A stretch of 40,155 nt of DNA from UBA4729 sp038231175. Its GTDB lineage: Bacteria > Patescibacteriota > Saccharimonadia > Saccharimonadales > UBA4665. Positions 6,731 through 14,195 of this stretch are shown here, one piece after another. The notes below the pieces were generated by a model. That model searched no databases and was not told the DNA's origin. It saw only the letters and a program-made list of their open reading frames with translations. The translations under genes were made by a program, and so were the position numbers. Every line of letters begins with the position of its first letter. Positions within the stretch are counted from its first letter, which is position 1. Location of the stretch: NCBI GenBank assembly GCA_038231175.1, contig JBBRLU010000003.1, forward strand, positions 1-40,155, read 5' to 3'.

Positions 6731-9187
6731 ATGCAGCGCTATAACCCTAAAGAAATTGAAACTAAGTGGCAGCAGGCTTGGGAAGAATCGCGGATCTATA
6801 GGGCTAGCGACGACAGCCCCAAGCCCAAAAAATACATCTTGGAGTACTTTCCGTACCCGAGCGGCGCCGCCATGCACGTCGGCCACGTCCGTAATTACAC
6901 CATCGGTGACGCGCTAGCGCGCTTTAACCGCATGAACGGCTATAACGTCTTGCACCCCATGGGTTGGGACGCCTTTGGTCTGCCGGCCGAAAATTATGCC
7001 ATCAAAACCGGCATCAGCCCGCGCTTGGCCATCGACCAGAATACGGCCCGCTTCAAGGAGCAGTTGATGCAGATGGGCTTCAGTTACGATTGGTCGCGCG
7101 AGATCGACAGCACCGACTCCAACTATTACCGCTGGACGCAGTGGTTCTTCTTACTGCTATTTCGCAAGGGTCTAGCCTACCAAAAAGAAAGTTTGCAGTG
7201 GTGGTGCGACACTGACAAAACAGTGCTCGCTAACGAGCAAGTCGAAGCCGGTCTGTGTTGGCGCTGCGGCAATAAAGTCGAGAAGAAATTGCTTAAGCAG
7301 TGGTTCTTTAAGATTACCGACTACGCCGACCGCCTGCTCGATGATCTCGAGGACCTTGATTGGTCGGAGGCCATTAAGGCCATGCAGCGCAACTGGATTG
7401 GCCGCAGTAAAGGCGCCGAAATCAGCTTTGAAGTCGCCGAAACCAGCAGCCAGATCACCGTCTTTACCACCCGGCCGGACACGCTCTACGGCGCCACTTT
7501 CTTGGTGCTGGCTCCCGAGAATCCCTTAGTGGCGGTGATTACGACGCGTGAGCAAAAAGACGCCGTCAATGATTATGTCGACGACGCCCAAGCCAAAAGC
7601 GACATCGAACGCCAAGAAACCGACCGCGAAAAAACCGGCGTCTTTACCGGGGCTTACGCTATCAATCCGGTCAATGGCCAGCAACTGCCGATCTGGATCG
7701 CCGATTACGTGCTCGCCGGCTATGGTACCGGTGCCATCATGGCGGTGCCGGCCCACGATGAGCGCGATAACGAATTTGCCAAGAAGTTTGACTTACCGAT
7801 CACCCGGGTCGTCAAGAACGAGGCCCCCGATTACGAGTGTACCCACGCCGAAGGCGAGATGATCAACTCCGACAAATACGACGGCCTACCGAGTTCCGAA
7901 GCCCGTGAGAAACTAGTGGCTGATCTGGAAAAGCAGGGCAGTGGCCACGAAGTGATCAACTATCGCCTGCGCGATTGGCTAATCAGCCGCCAGCGCTACT
8001 GGGGCGCGCCGATCCCGATCATCCACTGCCCGACAGACGGCGCCGTAGCCGTGCCGGAAGACCAATTGCCGGTCGTCTTACCGGAAGTCACCAGCTTCCA
8101 ACCGAGCGGCGACGGCCGTAGCCCGCTGGCCAATGTTCCGGACTTTGTGAATACGACATGCCCGACCTGCGGTGGCCCGGCCGAACGCGAAACCGACACC
8201 ATGGACGGCTTTGCCTGCTCCAGCTGGTACTTCCTGCGCTTTACCGACCCGGACAATTTCTTGGAGCCTTTTGACAAAGAAAAAGTCAAGCAATGGCTGC
8301 CGGTCGACGATTACATCGGCGGCGCCGAACACGCCGTCATGCACCTGCTGTACGCTCGCTTCTGGACCAAGGTCATGCAGGACGACGGCTTAATCGACTT
8401 CGGCGAACCATTCTTAAAGCTCCGTAACCAGGGTATGATCTTAGCACCCGACGGCAACAAAATGAGCAAGAGCAAAGGTAATACCATCGAGCCAGGTGGC
8501 CTGATCGACCAAGGCTACGGCGCCGACAGCATCCGCATCATGGAACTGTTTATCGGCCCCTACAACCAAAGCGTCAATTGGAGCGTCGAAGGCATGGGTG
8601 GCTCCTACCGTTTCTTGCAACGAATCTGGACCTTGACCCATGAATTCCTGGCCGTAAGCGACCACAGCCAGGGCGCATCAGCCGAATCGACCATGGCCGA
8701 GGCCGACATCCTACGCGCTATTCATAAAGCTACCAAAAAAGTTACCAAAGACCTGAATGAACTTAACTTTAATACCGCAATTTCGGCCCAGATGGAATGC
8801 CTCAACACGCTATATAAGTTAAAAGACCAGGATGGCTACGCCAACTTGGACTGCTGGCGCTACGCCGTAGAAACCTTACTACAACTATTAGCGCCGTTTG
8901 CACCTCATATTGCTGAAGAGCTGTGGCACAATATGGGCCACGAGGAGTCAATCCACACCAGCGACTGGCCTAGCTATGACGAAGCGCTGTTGATTGAAGA
9001 CACCATAACGATCGTGGTTCAGATTAACGGCAAAGTCCGCGCCGAATTAGTGGTGGCCCACGACGCCGACGAGCAATTTATCGTGGCCGCCGCCCAGACC
9101 AACCCTAAGATCAGCGCGCTGCTAGCCGGCCAGGAACTGCGTAAGACGATTTACGTAGCGTCTAAACTGGTTAACTTTGTCGTTTGA
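6731..9187 (+). CDS. leuS: Leucyl-tRNA synthetase
   Basis: An 818-aa class I aminoacyl-tRNA synthetase. The HIGH-type motif HVGH (49-52) follows YPSGAAM. Editing-domain sequence is visible (TTRPDTLYGATFLVLAPE, and GTGAIMAVPAHDERD). The KMSKS loop is at residues 577-581 (NKMSKSKGNTIEP), and the anticodon-binding domain and C-terminal region (VQINGKVRAEL) are complete. It charges tRNA-Leu and edits mischarged products. TATACT (6717-6722) lies eight bases upstream of the ATG without a Shine-Dalgarno. Its last 66 bp overlap, on the opposite strand, the end of a minus-strand hypothetical gene. Confidence 0.98.
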   Translation: MQRYNPKEIETKWQQAWEESRIYRASDDSPKPKKYILEYFPYPSGAAMHVGHVRNYTIGDALARFNRMNGYNVLHPMGWDAFGLPAENYAIKTGISPRLAIDQNTARFKEQLMQMGFSYDWSREIDSTDSNYYRWTQWFFLLLFRKGLAYQKESLQWWCDTDKTVLANEQVEAGLCWRCGNKVEKKLLKQWFFKITDYADRLLDDLEDLDWSEAIKAMQRNWIGRSKGAEISFEVAETSSQITVFTTRPDTLYGATFLVLAPENPLVAVITTREQKDAVNDYVDDAQAKSDIERQETDREKTGVFTGAYAINPVNGQQLPIWIADYVLAGYGTGAIMAVPAHDERDNEFAKKFDLPITRVVKNEAPDYECTHAEGEMINSDKYDGLPSSEAREKLVADLEKQGSGHEVINYRLRDWLISRQRYWGAPIPIIHCPTDGAVAVPEDQLPVVLPEVTSFQPSGDGRSPLANVPDFVNTTCPTCGGPAERETDTMDGFACSSWYFLRFTDPDNFLEPFDKEKVKQWLPVDDYIGGAEHAVMHLLYARFWTKVMQDDGLIDFGEPFLKLRNQGMILAPDGNKMSKSKGNTIEPGGLIDQGYGADSIRIMELFIGPYNQSVNWSVEGMGGSYRFLQRIWTLTHEFLAVSDHSQGASAESTMAEADILRAIHKATKKVTKDLNELNFNTAISAQMECLNTLYKLKDQDGYANLDCWRYAVETLLQLLAPFAPHIAEELWHNMGHEESIHTSDWPSYDEALLIEDTITIVVQINGKVRAELVVAHDADEQFIVAAAQTNPKISALLAGQELRKTIYVASKLVNFVV

Positions 9188-9793
9188 CCTTGCTACGACT
9201 GGAATTCGATGTATCCGAACTGTTTCAGCCTTAAAGTTGTCTGTGTCCACGAATACGCCAACGTTTTTTGGTTGGTAGCGGGTGCTACTCTCGGACATCG
9301 AGAACGGCATCACGACATTTTTCAGACCTAGCTCCGGGACGTCGCGCGTTACATAATCATCAAAATCGTTTTCTATTTCGATCAGCTCTGGTGAAGTTAG
9401 GAAGCTATACGCTAATCTTGAAACGGGCCCTTTCGCTGGCAGGTCTTCTTCAAACTGGACTTGCGGTCGGTCTGATGCGTCGGCGCCAGCTACGTAGGAT
9501 TGCGACGTTAGCAATTTGACATGATCGCCGCCAATGACATCAGGCTGCAGACCGCTGTAGACGGTCGGGTGCGCTACTATTGCTTTAAGTAGCCCGCTTC
9601 TTTGGCGGCGAAGAAAGTCTTCGCGAAAATGGTCATCGGCAGCAGACTTTTTGTTTTCATCTTGTATTGTCGTAGCCACAGGTTTAACTTCAAAAGCGAC
9701 AGCGGCGCCCAAGGACTGGAGCGGGTCTTCGTAAGTTTCATTTGGGTCTCGTAGGCCGCCTGATCGAATTTCAATTATCGGTAATTCGTTCAT
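9122..9793 (-). CDS. Hypothetical protein (223 aa)
   Basis: A 223-aa reading frame with no recognised family. It is rich in charged residues, lacks a signal peptide or membrane segment, and looks like a soluble protein (VGVFVDTDNFKAETVRIHRI; ELGLKNVVMPFSMSES). It follows a lipoprotein gene on the same strand by 114 bp, and that gap is filled with inverted repeats (9836-9908). Its C-terminal 22 codons overlap antisense to the end of leuS. The composition looks like coding sequence, but I cannot support it by homology, so whether the gene is real remains uncertain. Confidence 0.6.
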   Translation of the reverse strand: MNELPIIEIRSGGLRDPNETYEDPLQSLGAAVAFEVKPVATTIQDENKKSAADDHFREDFLRRQRSGLLKAIVAHPTVYSGLQPDVIGGDHVKLLTSQSYVAGADASDRPQVQFEEDLPAKGPVSRLAYSFLTSPELIEIENDFDDYVTRDVPELGLKNVVMPFSMSESSTRYQPKNVGVFVDTDNFKAETVRIHRIPVVARSNDKVNQFRRYVNRLTQFLAG

Positions 9794-9835
9794 GATCGGT
9801 CTAACTTGTCACTAGCAACCAGTACAGTATGGCCG

Positions 9836-9908
9836 ATATGTCTGACCGCGGTCACGACGCTAAGGCGTAGCGTATCTAGATATGTCTCCAGGATTACCGC
9901 AGACATAT
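9836..9908. promoter_or_regulatory. Dense inverted-repeat element between two minus-strand genes
   Basis: The octamer ATATGTCT occurs at 9836 and 9880, and its complement AGACATAT at 9901. The first and third form a 9-bp arm pair (9836-9844 with 9900-9908), and the second and third form an 8-bp alternative. Inside are the palindrome GACCGCGGTC (9844-9853), the hairpin ACGCTA-AGGCG-TAGCGT (9857-9873) and the palindrome TATCTAGATA (9873-9882). It starts at the lipoprotein stop codon and precedes the 223-aa gene. It could be an RNA switch with two exclusive folds, or a cluster of protein-binding sites. Confidence 0.45.
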
Positions 9909-10330
9909 TAATTAGTGCTCGCCTGCAAGGTGTTGGCTGCAACCACACTGCCTACGAAAACACGCTGACTGATCCAAACTACGCCGTCTTTATCTTCGGG
10001 GCAGGGGCTGCCGATATCGCTCTGCTTAAAGCCTAGCCAGGAGCCGTTGGTGTCGACACCGGTAACTGTTACGGCCGGCACGTCTGTCAGGTCGATTTTG
10101 TGCTTTGTTTTGCCGCATATGTTTGACGAGCCATCGCCTGGTTCGTCTAGAACGCCGGCGCTGTAACGAACGTTGACGCCTTTTGGAATTGAACCGCTCG
10201 CAATGCCCGGAGCTGATGGATTGCGCACAGCTGATTCGTTGCCGGTGGTTGCGCAGCCGCTCAGCAACAAGGCGCCCAGTGCTAGCTTTGTGGGTAGTCG
10301 GTAGTGGGGTTGGTTTAATCTTTCTAACAT
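9908..10330 (-). CDS. Putative lipoprotein
   Basis: A 140-aa protein starting MLERLNQPHYRLPTK, then a hydrophobic stretch LALGALLLSGC ending in a lipobox (LLSG-Cys, Cys about 26), so signal peptidase II processing and membrane anchoring on the outside are expected. The rest is hydrophilic with a few Cys and no known domain. The start is placed at 10330 because TATAAT (10340-10345 on the minus strand) lies nine bases upstream; an in-frame ATG at 10363 lies before this promoter. The 223-aa gene follows on the same strand. Confidence 0.75.
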   Translation of the reverse strand: MLERLNQPHYRLPTKLALGALLLSGCATTGNESAVRNPSAPGIASGSIPKGVNVRYSAGVLDEPGDGSSNICGKTKHKIDLTDVPAVTVTGVDTNGSWLGFKQSDIGSPCPEDKDGVVWISQRVFVGSVVAANTLQASTN

Positions 10331-10410
10331 AAGCTTTAGATTATACAATATAAAATTTGCCATGTAAACATACCAAACAATTTTAATAGATCTCCAGCAA
10401 ACAATGCAGC

Positions 10411-10439
10411 TTGTCTTGAAGGTGTAAATAGGCTATCAT
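10411..10439 (+). promoter_or_regulatory. Sigma-70 type promoter of the rpmF-nusB-rnc operon
   Basis: TTGTCT (10411-10416), a 17-bp spacer and TATCAT (10434-10439). It predicts a start near 10446 and a leader of about 68 nt before rpmF, long enough for regulation. Confidence 0.55.
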
Positions 10440-10513
10440 AGAACCAATAATTACTAAGCTATAAGTTTGTATCGACCGTCATCAGACCAGATATAAAAGG
10501 AGAGAAAACAGTT

Positions 10514-10663
10514 ATGGGCAAGCCAAAGAAACGAACCAGCCCCCGCAAAACCGGCACTCGCCGCAGCCACATCCTACTCGAGTTAGCTCGCAAGGTTAAT
10601 AGCAAGTCACCCGTTAAGGTCCGTACTACGATCCGCGAAACCGGCAAAGTCAAAGCCGCTTAA
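10514..10663 (+). CDS. rpmF: 50S ribosomal protein bL32
   Basis: A 49-aa basic protein too short for ordinary length cut-offs. Its N-terminus MGKPKKRTSPRKTGTRRSH matches the bL32 signature PK(K/R)(R/K)TSxxRxxxRR(S/T)H. It has no cysteine, so it is a zinc-free form, and the C-terminal part (VNSKSPVKVRTTIRETGKVK) differs from the classical zinc-knuckle version. A good Shine-Dalgarno GGAG (10499-10502) precedes the ATG. It is the first gene of the run with nusB, a Nudix gene and rnc. Confidence 0.85.
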   Translation: MGKPKKRTSPRKTGTRRSHILLELARKVNSKSPVKVRTTIRETGKVKAA

Positions 10664-10703
10664 ACCAGCAGCTACCCGCTAACACCAAAAGGGAATTAAC
10701 AAC

Positions 10704-11240
10704 ATGGCTTCTAACCGTCACCTCGGTCGCATCATCGCTCTCCAGACCCTGTACGAGCAGGACTTCCGCCGTGAGGCTGGTGATGCCGACTGGCACGACC
10801 CGGAAATCCTAACCCGTAATATCGGCCGCTATAAAGAAATGGTCGACGATATCGACTTTATCAGCGCCCTGGTCGAGGGTGTATTGCGGCACGCCACGGA
10901 CCTGGACGCCAAACTGCAACTGGTAGCGACCGAATGGCCGATCAGAGAAATCGCCCGCATGGACCGCATGGTCTTAGAAATGGGCCTCTACGAGCTCGAA
11001 AACGACGCCGACGTACCAGCTAAGGTTGTCATCAACGAAGCGGTCGAGCTGGCCAAAGCCTTCGGCGGCGATAACTCGTCCAAGTTTATTAACGGCGTGC
11101 TGGGTACATTGCTGCGCCAGCGCGAGGAAGCTGACCCTGAAAGCTCCGCGCCGGCCATCGAAGCCACTGCCAAAACGGCGCCTAAAGTAGCCAAAACCTC
11201 CAAGACGGTTAAACCAACTAAGAAAGTTAGTAAAAAATGA
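10704..11240 (+). CDS. nusB: Transcription antitermination factor NusB
   Basis: A 178-aa protein. The all-helical NusB domain covers about residues 5-140, with the signature PAKVVINEAVELAKAFGG followed by SSKFINGVLGTLLR. NusB with NusE/S10 binds boxA RNA and supports rRNA transcription. The last 35 residues are an extra Ala/Lys/Pro-rich basic tail, beyond the usual 130-145 aa. AAGGGAA upstream is the likely ribosome binding site. Its stop overlaps the next gene by four bases (ATGA). Confidence 0.95.
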   Translation: MASNRHLGRIIALQTLYEQDFRREAGDADWHDPEILTRNIGRYKEMVDDIDFISALVEGVLRHATDLDAKLQLVATEWPIREIARMDRMVLEMGLYELENDADVPAKVVINEAVELAKAFGGDNSSKFINGVLGTLLRQREEADPESSAPAIEATAKTAPKVAKTSKTVKPTKKVSKK

Positions 11241-11734
11241 AGCGTCCTAAGCCATTACAGGGTTTTAAGAACCTGGTTGCGAAACGCCGGCCGGTTATCG
11301 ATGAAGTAGTTCGGGAAACGACGTCCGGTGGCATCGTCTTTCGCCGTAACAAGGAAGGCGCTTTGCAGATCCTGCTCATAAAAGACGCCAAAGGCCGCTG
11401 GACCATACCGAAGGGCCATGTCGAACCAGGCGAAGAGCCGAAGGCCACCGCCGAGCGCGAAATCCGCGAAGAAACCGGCTTACAAGAAATGAAAGTCTAT
11501 AGCTGGCTCGGCAAAGTCAATTTTCGCTATCGCCGTAATCACACCTTAGTGTTAATGAGTATGCACATTTATCTAACCGAAGGACTCGGCAAGACCGATG
11601 AGCTGAAAGGCGAAGACTGGTTAACCGACATGCAGTGGCTGCCGGCCACCGACGCCGTCGATAAGATCGCCTACGAGGACATCGGTAAGCTGATCCTAGT
11701 AGGCATGAAACGTATCAGGGACGGGAAGCTGTAA
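11237..11734 (+). CDS. Nudix hydrolase (MutT/Ap4A hydrolase-like)
   Basis: A 165-aa protein with an intact Nudix box: GHVEPGEEP (about 63-71), then AEREIREETGL. The segment SGGIVFRR before it and GRWTIPKGHVEPGE resemble bacterial dinucleotide-polyphosphate hydrolases, which also carry WxxPKGHxExGE. The basic N-terminus (MKRPKPLQGFKNLVAKRR) is extra. The start overlaps the nusB stop (ATGA) and its stop is one base before the rnc start, so it is embedded in a translation/RNA-processing operon. The exact substrate is unknown. Confidence 0.9.
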   Translation: MKRPKPLQGFKNLVAKRRPVIDEVVRETTSGGIVFRRNKEGALQILLIKDAKGRWTIPKGHVEPGEEPKATAEREIREETGLQEMKVYSWLGKVNFRYRRNHTLVLMSMHIYLTEGLGKTDELKGEDWLTDMQWLPATDAVDKIAYEDIGKLILVGMKRIRDGKL

Positions 11735-11735
11735 C

Positions 11736-12434
11736 GTGGACACCTCGGTCTACTCACAATTTGCTAGTGACACCTTAGGCGTTACCTTTAACGACCTAAC
11801 GCTGTTAATTACGGCCTTTACCCACCGCTCCTACTTAAACGAGCACAAGAAGACGGTCAGCGCGCACAATGAGCGCCTGGAGTTTCTCGGCGATGCCGTC
11901 TTAGAATTAGTAGTTACCGAGTATCTGTATGGTAATTTCGCCGACCCCGAAGGCATCTTGACTAACTGGCGCAGTTCTTTGGTGCGTACCGAAAGCATCG
12001 GCGCCGCCGCCGCCAAATATAACTTTGAGCCGCTACTGCGCCTCAGCCGCGGCGAAAAGCGTGGTACCGAACGGGCCCGGGCCCAGATTTTGGCCAATAG
12101 CTACGAGGCCGTCGTCGGCGCCTTGTACCTGGACCAAGGCTATGAGGCCGCCAAAATCTTTATCACCAAATCTATCCTGTCGACCTTTGAGCAGATCTTA
12201 GCCAGCGGCTCGTGGATGGACCCGAAGTCGCACCTCCAGGAATTAGCCCAAAGCCACGATGGCGCTACGCCGATGTACAAAGTCATGGCCGAAGTCGGGC
12301 CCGACCACGATAAGATCTTTACCGTCGGCGTCTACGTTAATAATCAGCTGCGAGGGCAGGGCGATGGCCCTAGCAAACAGGCGGGCCAGCAAAAAGCCGC
12401 CGAAGCGGCCCTAGCCTGCTACCAAAAACCGTAG
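11736..12434 (+). CDS. rnc: Ribonuclease III
   Basis: A 232-aa protein with the RNase III signature NERLEFLGDAV (45-55), the second acidic cluster in the endonuclease domain, and a C-terminal double-stranded RNA-binding domain (about 162-230: DPKSHLQELAQ through KQAGQQKAAEAAL). It cleaves double-stranded RNA in rRNA maturation. The start is GTG at 11736, one base after the stop of the Nudix gene. It is the last gene of the rpmF operon. Confidence 0.97.
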   Translation: MDTSVYSQFASDTLGVTFNDLTLLITAFTHRSYLNEHKKTVSAHNERLEFLGDAVLELVVTEYLYGNFADPEGILTNWRSSLVRTESIGAAAAKYNFEPLLRLSRGEKRGTERARAQILANSYEAVVGALYLDQGYEAAKIFITKSILSTFEQILASGSWMDPKSHLQELAQSHDGATPMYKVMAEVGPDHDKIFTVGVYVNNQLRGQGDGPSKQAGQQKAAEAALACYQKP

Positions 12435-12461
12435 TTTTCCCAATTCCTTCACGCCGCTCAT

Positions 12462-12490
12462 TTGACAAAGCAGTCATAAAGCAGTATTTT
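12462..12490 (+). promoter_or_regulatory. Sigma-70 promoter of the DGR target gene
   Basis: A consensus TTGACA (12462-12467), a 17-bp spacer and TATTTT (12485-12490). It predicts a start near 12497 and a leader of about 29 nt with GGAG/AGGT before the ATG. It is one of the strongest -35 boxes in the window. Confidence 0.75.
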
Positions 12491-12525
12491 ACTAGATATA
12501 TCTTAAACCGGAGTGCAGGTAAATT

Positions 12526-13419
12526 ATGGACGAGAAACTAATCTGGAGTGCTATCTCAAATAAAGAGCTACTGGCACAAGTAGCTAGTCGTGGCCTCGAG
12601 CTGCCACAAGCCAAAGCTGCCGGTGCTGTCGCTTGTGAAGGTGGTCAAGTTTCGTCCGACTGGATACTTAATCTAGCAGATCAGTATGAACTGAGCGTCG
12701 CTGCTTTAGGGGAACTTGGTTTCGGTGAAGCAGACGGCATTCCCCCCTTGGAGCAAATTACCGCCGGTCTCGGTGCAACAAACGCCGAGTGGTTGAATGA
12801 ACGTAAAGACAGTGGCGACCAAGACGAGCTGGTTATTACTCCCAAGATCGCATCTATTGGCCTAATTGGCACCAGCCGCAAGCCCGGTCTGATCCCGCGC
12901 TTCGACCGCAAGCAACCTAAAACTGACGAAACCTACGTCTTCAACGCTATCTGGGACAAAATTATAGACAAAGACCCTGCTCACGATAACGGCGGCACCG
13001 AAAAATTTGGCGCTGCTGTACTGCTTGGTGATGTCTCTGACCCAAGTAATTGTGCTAAGCCAGCAAATAGCTACGATGAAGCAGGACTTGTTTACGTCAA
13101 CATGAGAGTACCTGAGCAGCGTGACGCATTGAAGCGTGAAGCTGCCAATCAACTCTGCAAAGGTCGTGAACTAAAGGGTGCTACCATCGCTCAGATTGTG
13201 TTAGTAAATGCTCAGCGCCGCCTTCAAGGTAAGCAATTCTTAGACACACGAAACTTTAATCGTCTGACTCACTACCCTGATATTAACCTCGATGGCGCTG
13301 CGTACGTTCCGAACGTTGCTGCGGACGTCCGCCAGCTTGGGCTGGACGGGTCGAATGTCCAGTACGACTGGGGCAGCATCGGTGTGCGTCGTGCGCTGAG
13401 GGTATCGACTGGGGCTTAG
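12526..13419 (+). CDS. DGR target (variable) protein with C-terminal variable repeat
   Basis: A 297-aa protein with no signal peptide, lipobox or membrane segment, so probably cytoplasmic. The N-terminal two thirds match no family I know. The C-terminal part ends DWGSIGVRRALRVSTGA, like the WxxxxGxRxAL ending of DGR variable proteins with a C-type-lectin/formylglycine-generating-enzyme fold. Codons 254-291 (13287-13398) form the variable repeat. Compared with the template at 13700-13811, ten codons differ (258, 267, 268, 272, 274, 275, 280, 283, 284, 285), always where the template has A. In the template most of these codons are AAC. It has its own consensus promoter and is separate from the rnc operon. 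The ligand is unknown. Confidence 0.85.
   Translation: MDEKLIWSAISNKELLAQVASRGLELPQAKAAGAVACEGGQVSSDWILNLADQYELSVAALGELGFGEADGIPPLEQITAGLGATNAEWLNERKDSGDQDELVITPKIASIGLIGTSRKPGLIPRFDRKQPKTDETYVFNAIWDKIIDKDPAHDNGGTEKFGAAVLLGDVSDPSNCAKPANSYDEAGLVYVNMRVPEQRDALKREAANQLCKGRELKGATIAQIVLVNAQRRLQGKQFLDTRNFNRLTHYPDINLDGAAYVPNVAADVRQLGLDGSNVQYDWGSIGVRRALRVSTGA
13287..13398 (+). repeat. DGR variable repeat (VR)
   Basis: 112 bp at the 3' end of the target gene, matching the template repeat 413 bp downstream. It differs at 13298, 13324, 13328, 13339, 13340, 13345, 13348, 13363, 13373, 13376 and 13379. At every one of these the template has A while VR has G (seven times), T (three) or C (once). The A-free stretch 13380-13398 is identical in both and is the likely 3' priming/homology segment. 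The first non-A difference (13399) marks the end of the repeat. Confidence 0.95.
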
Positions 13420-13544
13420 GTCTTATTTCCTTCCTTTTTGTTCCCCTTTTGCACTTGTGTTAATCTAAACCTAGCGGTGAATAGTAACCTGACAATCACT
13501 AGGATTGCACAGGCTACCGCCCTGAAATGTTGGTTTACAACAAG

Positions 13545-13575
13545 CTACAGTGGCAGCTAGACTGAACTGCTGTAG
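13545..13575 (+). other. Hairpin between VR and TR
   Basis: CTACAG (13545-13550) pairs with CTGTAG (13570-13575), with an inner CAG/CTG pairing. It lies just before the TATAAT at 13590. Its role is unknown. The rest of 13420-13589 holds no reading frame or family I can support. Confidence 0.35.
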
Positions 13576-13699
13576 CCGTAAAACACATTTATAATGAGAT
13601 ACCCTCAGGTGGTAGTGTTAGAGCTGGGTTTTCCGGCTGAAATAATTGAACTAGCGTGCATGCGTGCCCGCTCCAGTCGTGATCTAGCACTACTAAAGT

Positions 13700-13811
13700 C
13701 CTCGATGGCGATGCGTACGTTCCGAACGTTGCTGCGAACGACCGCCAGCTTAAGCTGAACAGGTCGAATGTCCAGAACGACTGGGACAACAACGGTGTGC
13801 GTCGTGCGCTG
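13700..13811 (+). repeat. DGR template repeat (TR)
   Basis: A 112-bp copy of the target gene 3' end, not in a translated gene and with 25 adenines. 101 of 112 positions equal the VR and all 11 mismatches are at template A. Read in the VR frame, the varied codons are mostly AAC (also GAT, GAC, AAG, AGG), the usual DGR design that lets A-mutagenesis reach many amino acids. It lies on the same strand as VR and RT, as in known systems. Confidence 0.95.
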
Positions 13812-13827
13812 CGGCTATCTCTCTGCA

Positions 13828-13852
13828 AAAGACCTCCTTCCCGGGGGTCTTT
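13828..13852. terminator. Hairpin between TR and avd, probably bidirectional terminator
   Basis: A 10-bp stem AAAGACCTCC / GGGGGTCTTT (one T-G pair) with loop TTCCC. On the plus strand it follows TR; on the minus strand it directly follows the Avd stop codon (13851-13853) and is followed by TTTTGC. It could end both transcripts. Confidence 0.6.
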
Positions 13853-14195
13853 ACGTATTCAGGCTTTTGAGCCAGCCGCCGTTCATGCGGCCAATATCTT
13901 GGAGGGTACTTTGCGTCTGAAAAATCTTAGTTTCATTGGCCAGTTTGAGCTCGAGGTATAGGCGTAACTTAAAAGTCGCGATTTCTTGTTGGGCTGAGGC
14001 TTTAATTAGGTAGGAGACTTTCATAGCCTTCGGGGCATTCTTGGCCATGATAAGTTGTTCCATAAGTTCAAACACGCTGTGCTCCAAGCTATTACCGATT
14101 GAATAACGCTCAGCTTTAGGCAGTTTTTGATTGAGGTCGACAACTTGCTTGTAGAGTTTGTAAACTAAGGTGATGATAGGAAGAACTTCGGACAT
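13851..14195 (-). CDS. avd: DGR accessory protein, Avd-like four-helix bundle
   Basis: A 114-aa, almost wholly helical, basic protein. Features shared with the bAvd/four-helix family are an opening helix LPIITLVYKLYKQVVDLNQKLP, then KAERYSIGNSLEHSVFELME and a final helix ending RMNGGWLKSL. In DGRs Avd forms a pentameric, positively charged barrel that binds the reverse transcriptase and template RNA and is needed for retrohoming. The start is at 14195 (MSEVLP): TACACT (minus strand, 14203-14208) ends seven bases upstream; an in-frame ATG at 14249 lies before that promoter. It is inverted relative to the target, TR and RT, and its 5' end overlaps the 5' end of the RT gene by 23 bp. Confidence 0.75.
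   Translation of the reverse strand: MSEVLPIITLVYKLYKQVVDLNQKLPKAERYSIGNSLEHSVFELMEQLIMAKNAPKAMKVSYLIKASAQQEIATFKLRLYLELKLANETKIFQTQSTLQDIGRMNGGWLKSLNT

Larger units (their letters stand above)
13590..13852 (+). ncRNA. Candidate DGR template (TR) RNA unit
   Basis: TATAAT (13590-13595) with only a weak -35 would start RNA near 13602. The RNA would contain the whole TR and end at the hairpin 13828-13852, giving about 250 nt. DGR template RNA is a known requirement for cDNA synthesis. The boundaries here are inferred from sequence only. Confidence 0.45.

Noticed and set aside
7548..8393. Several 70-105-codon frames within leuS on both strands
   Set aside because: Alternative-frame shadows of a GC-rich conserved gene; composition shows no independent coding signal.
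13291..13822. Reading the 13700-13811 copy as a decayed duplicate of the gene 3' end (pseudogene)
   Set aside because: Random decay would hit all bases. Differences are confined to template adenines, so a DGR template repeat explains it better.
13592..13828. 79-codon minus-strand frame across the TR
   Set aside because: It overlaps the template repeat on the opposite strand, has no ribosome site or recognisable motif, and fits the TR shadow.
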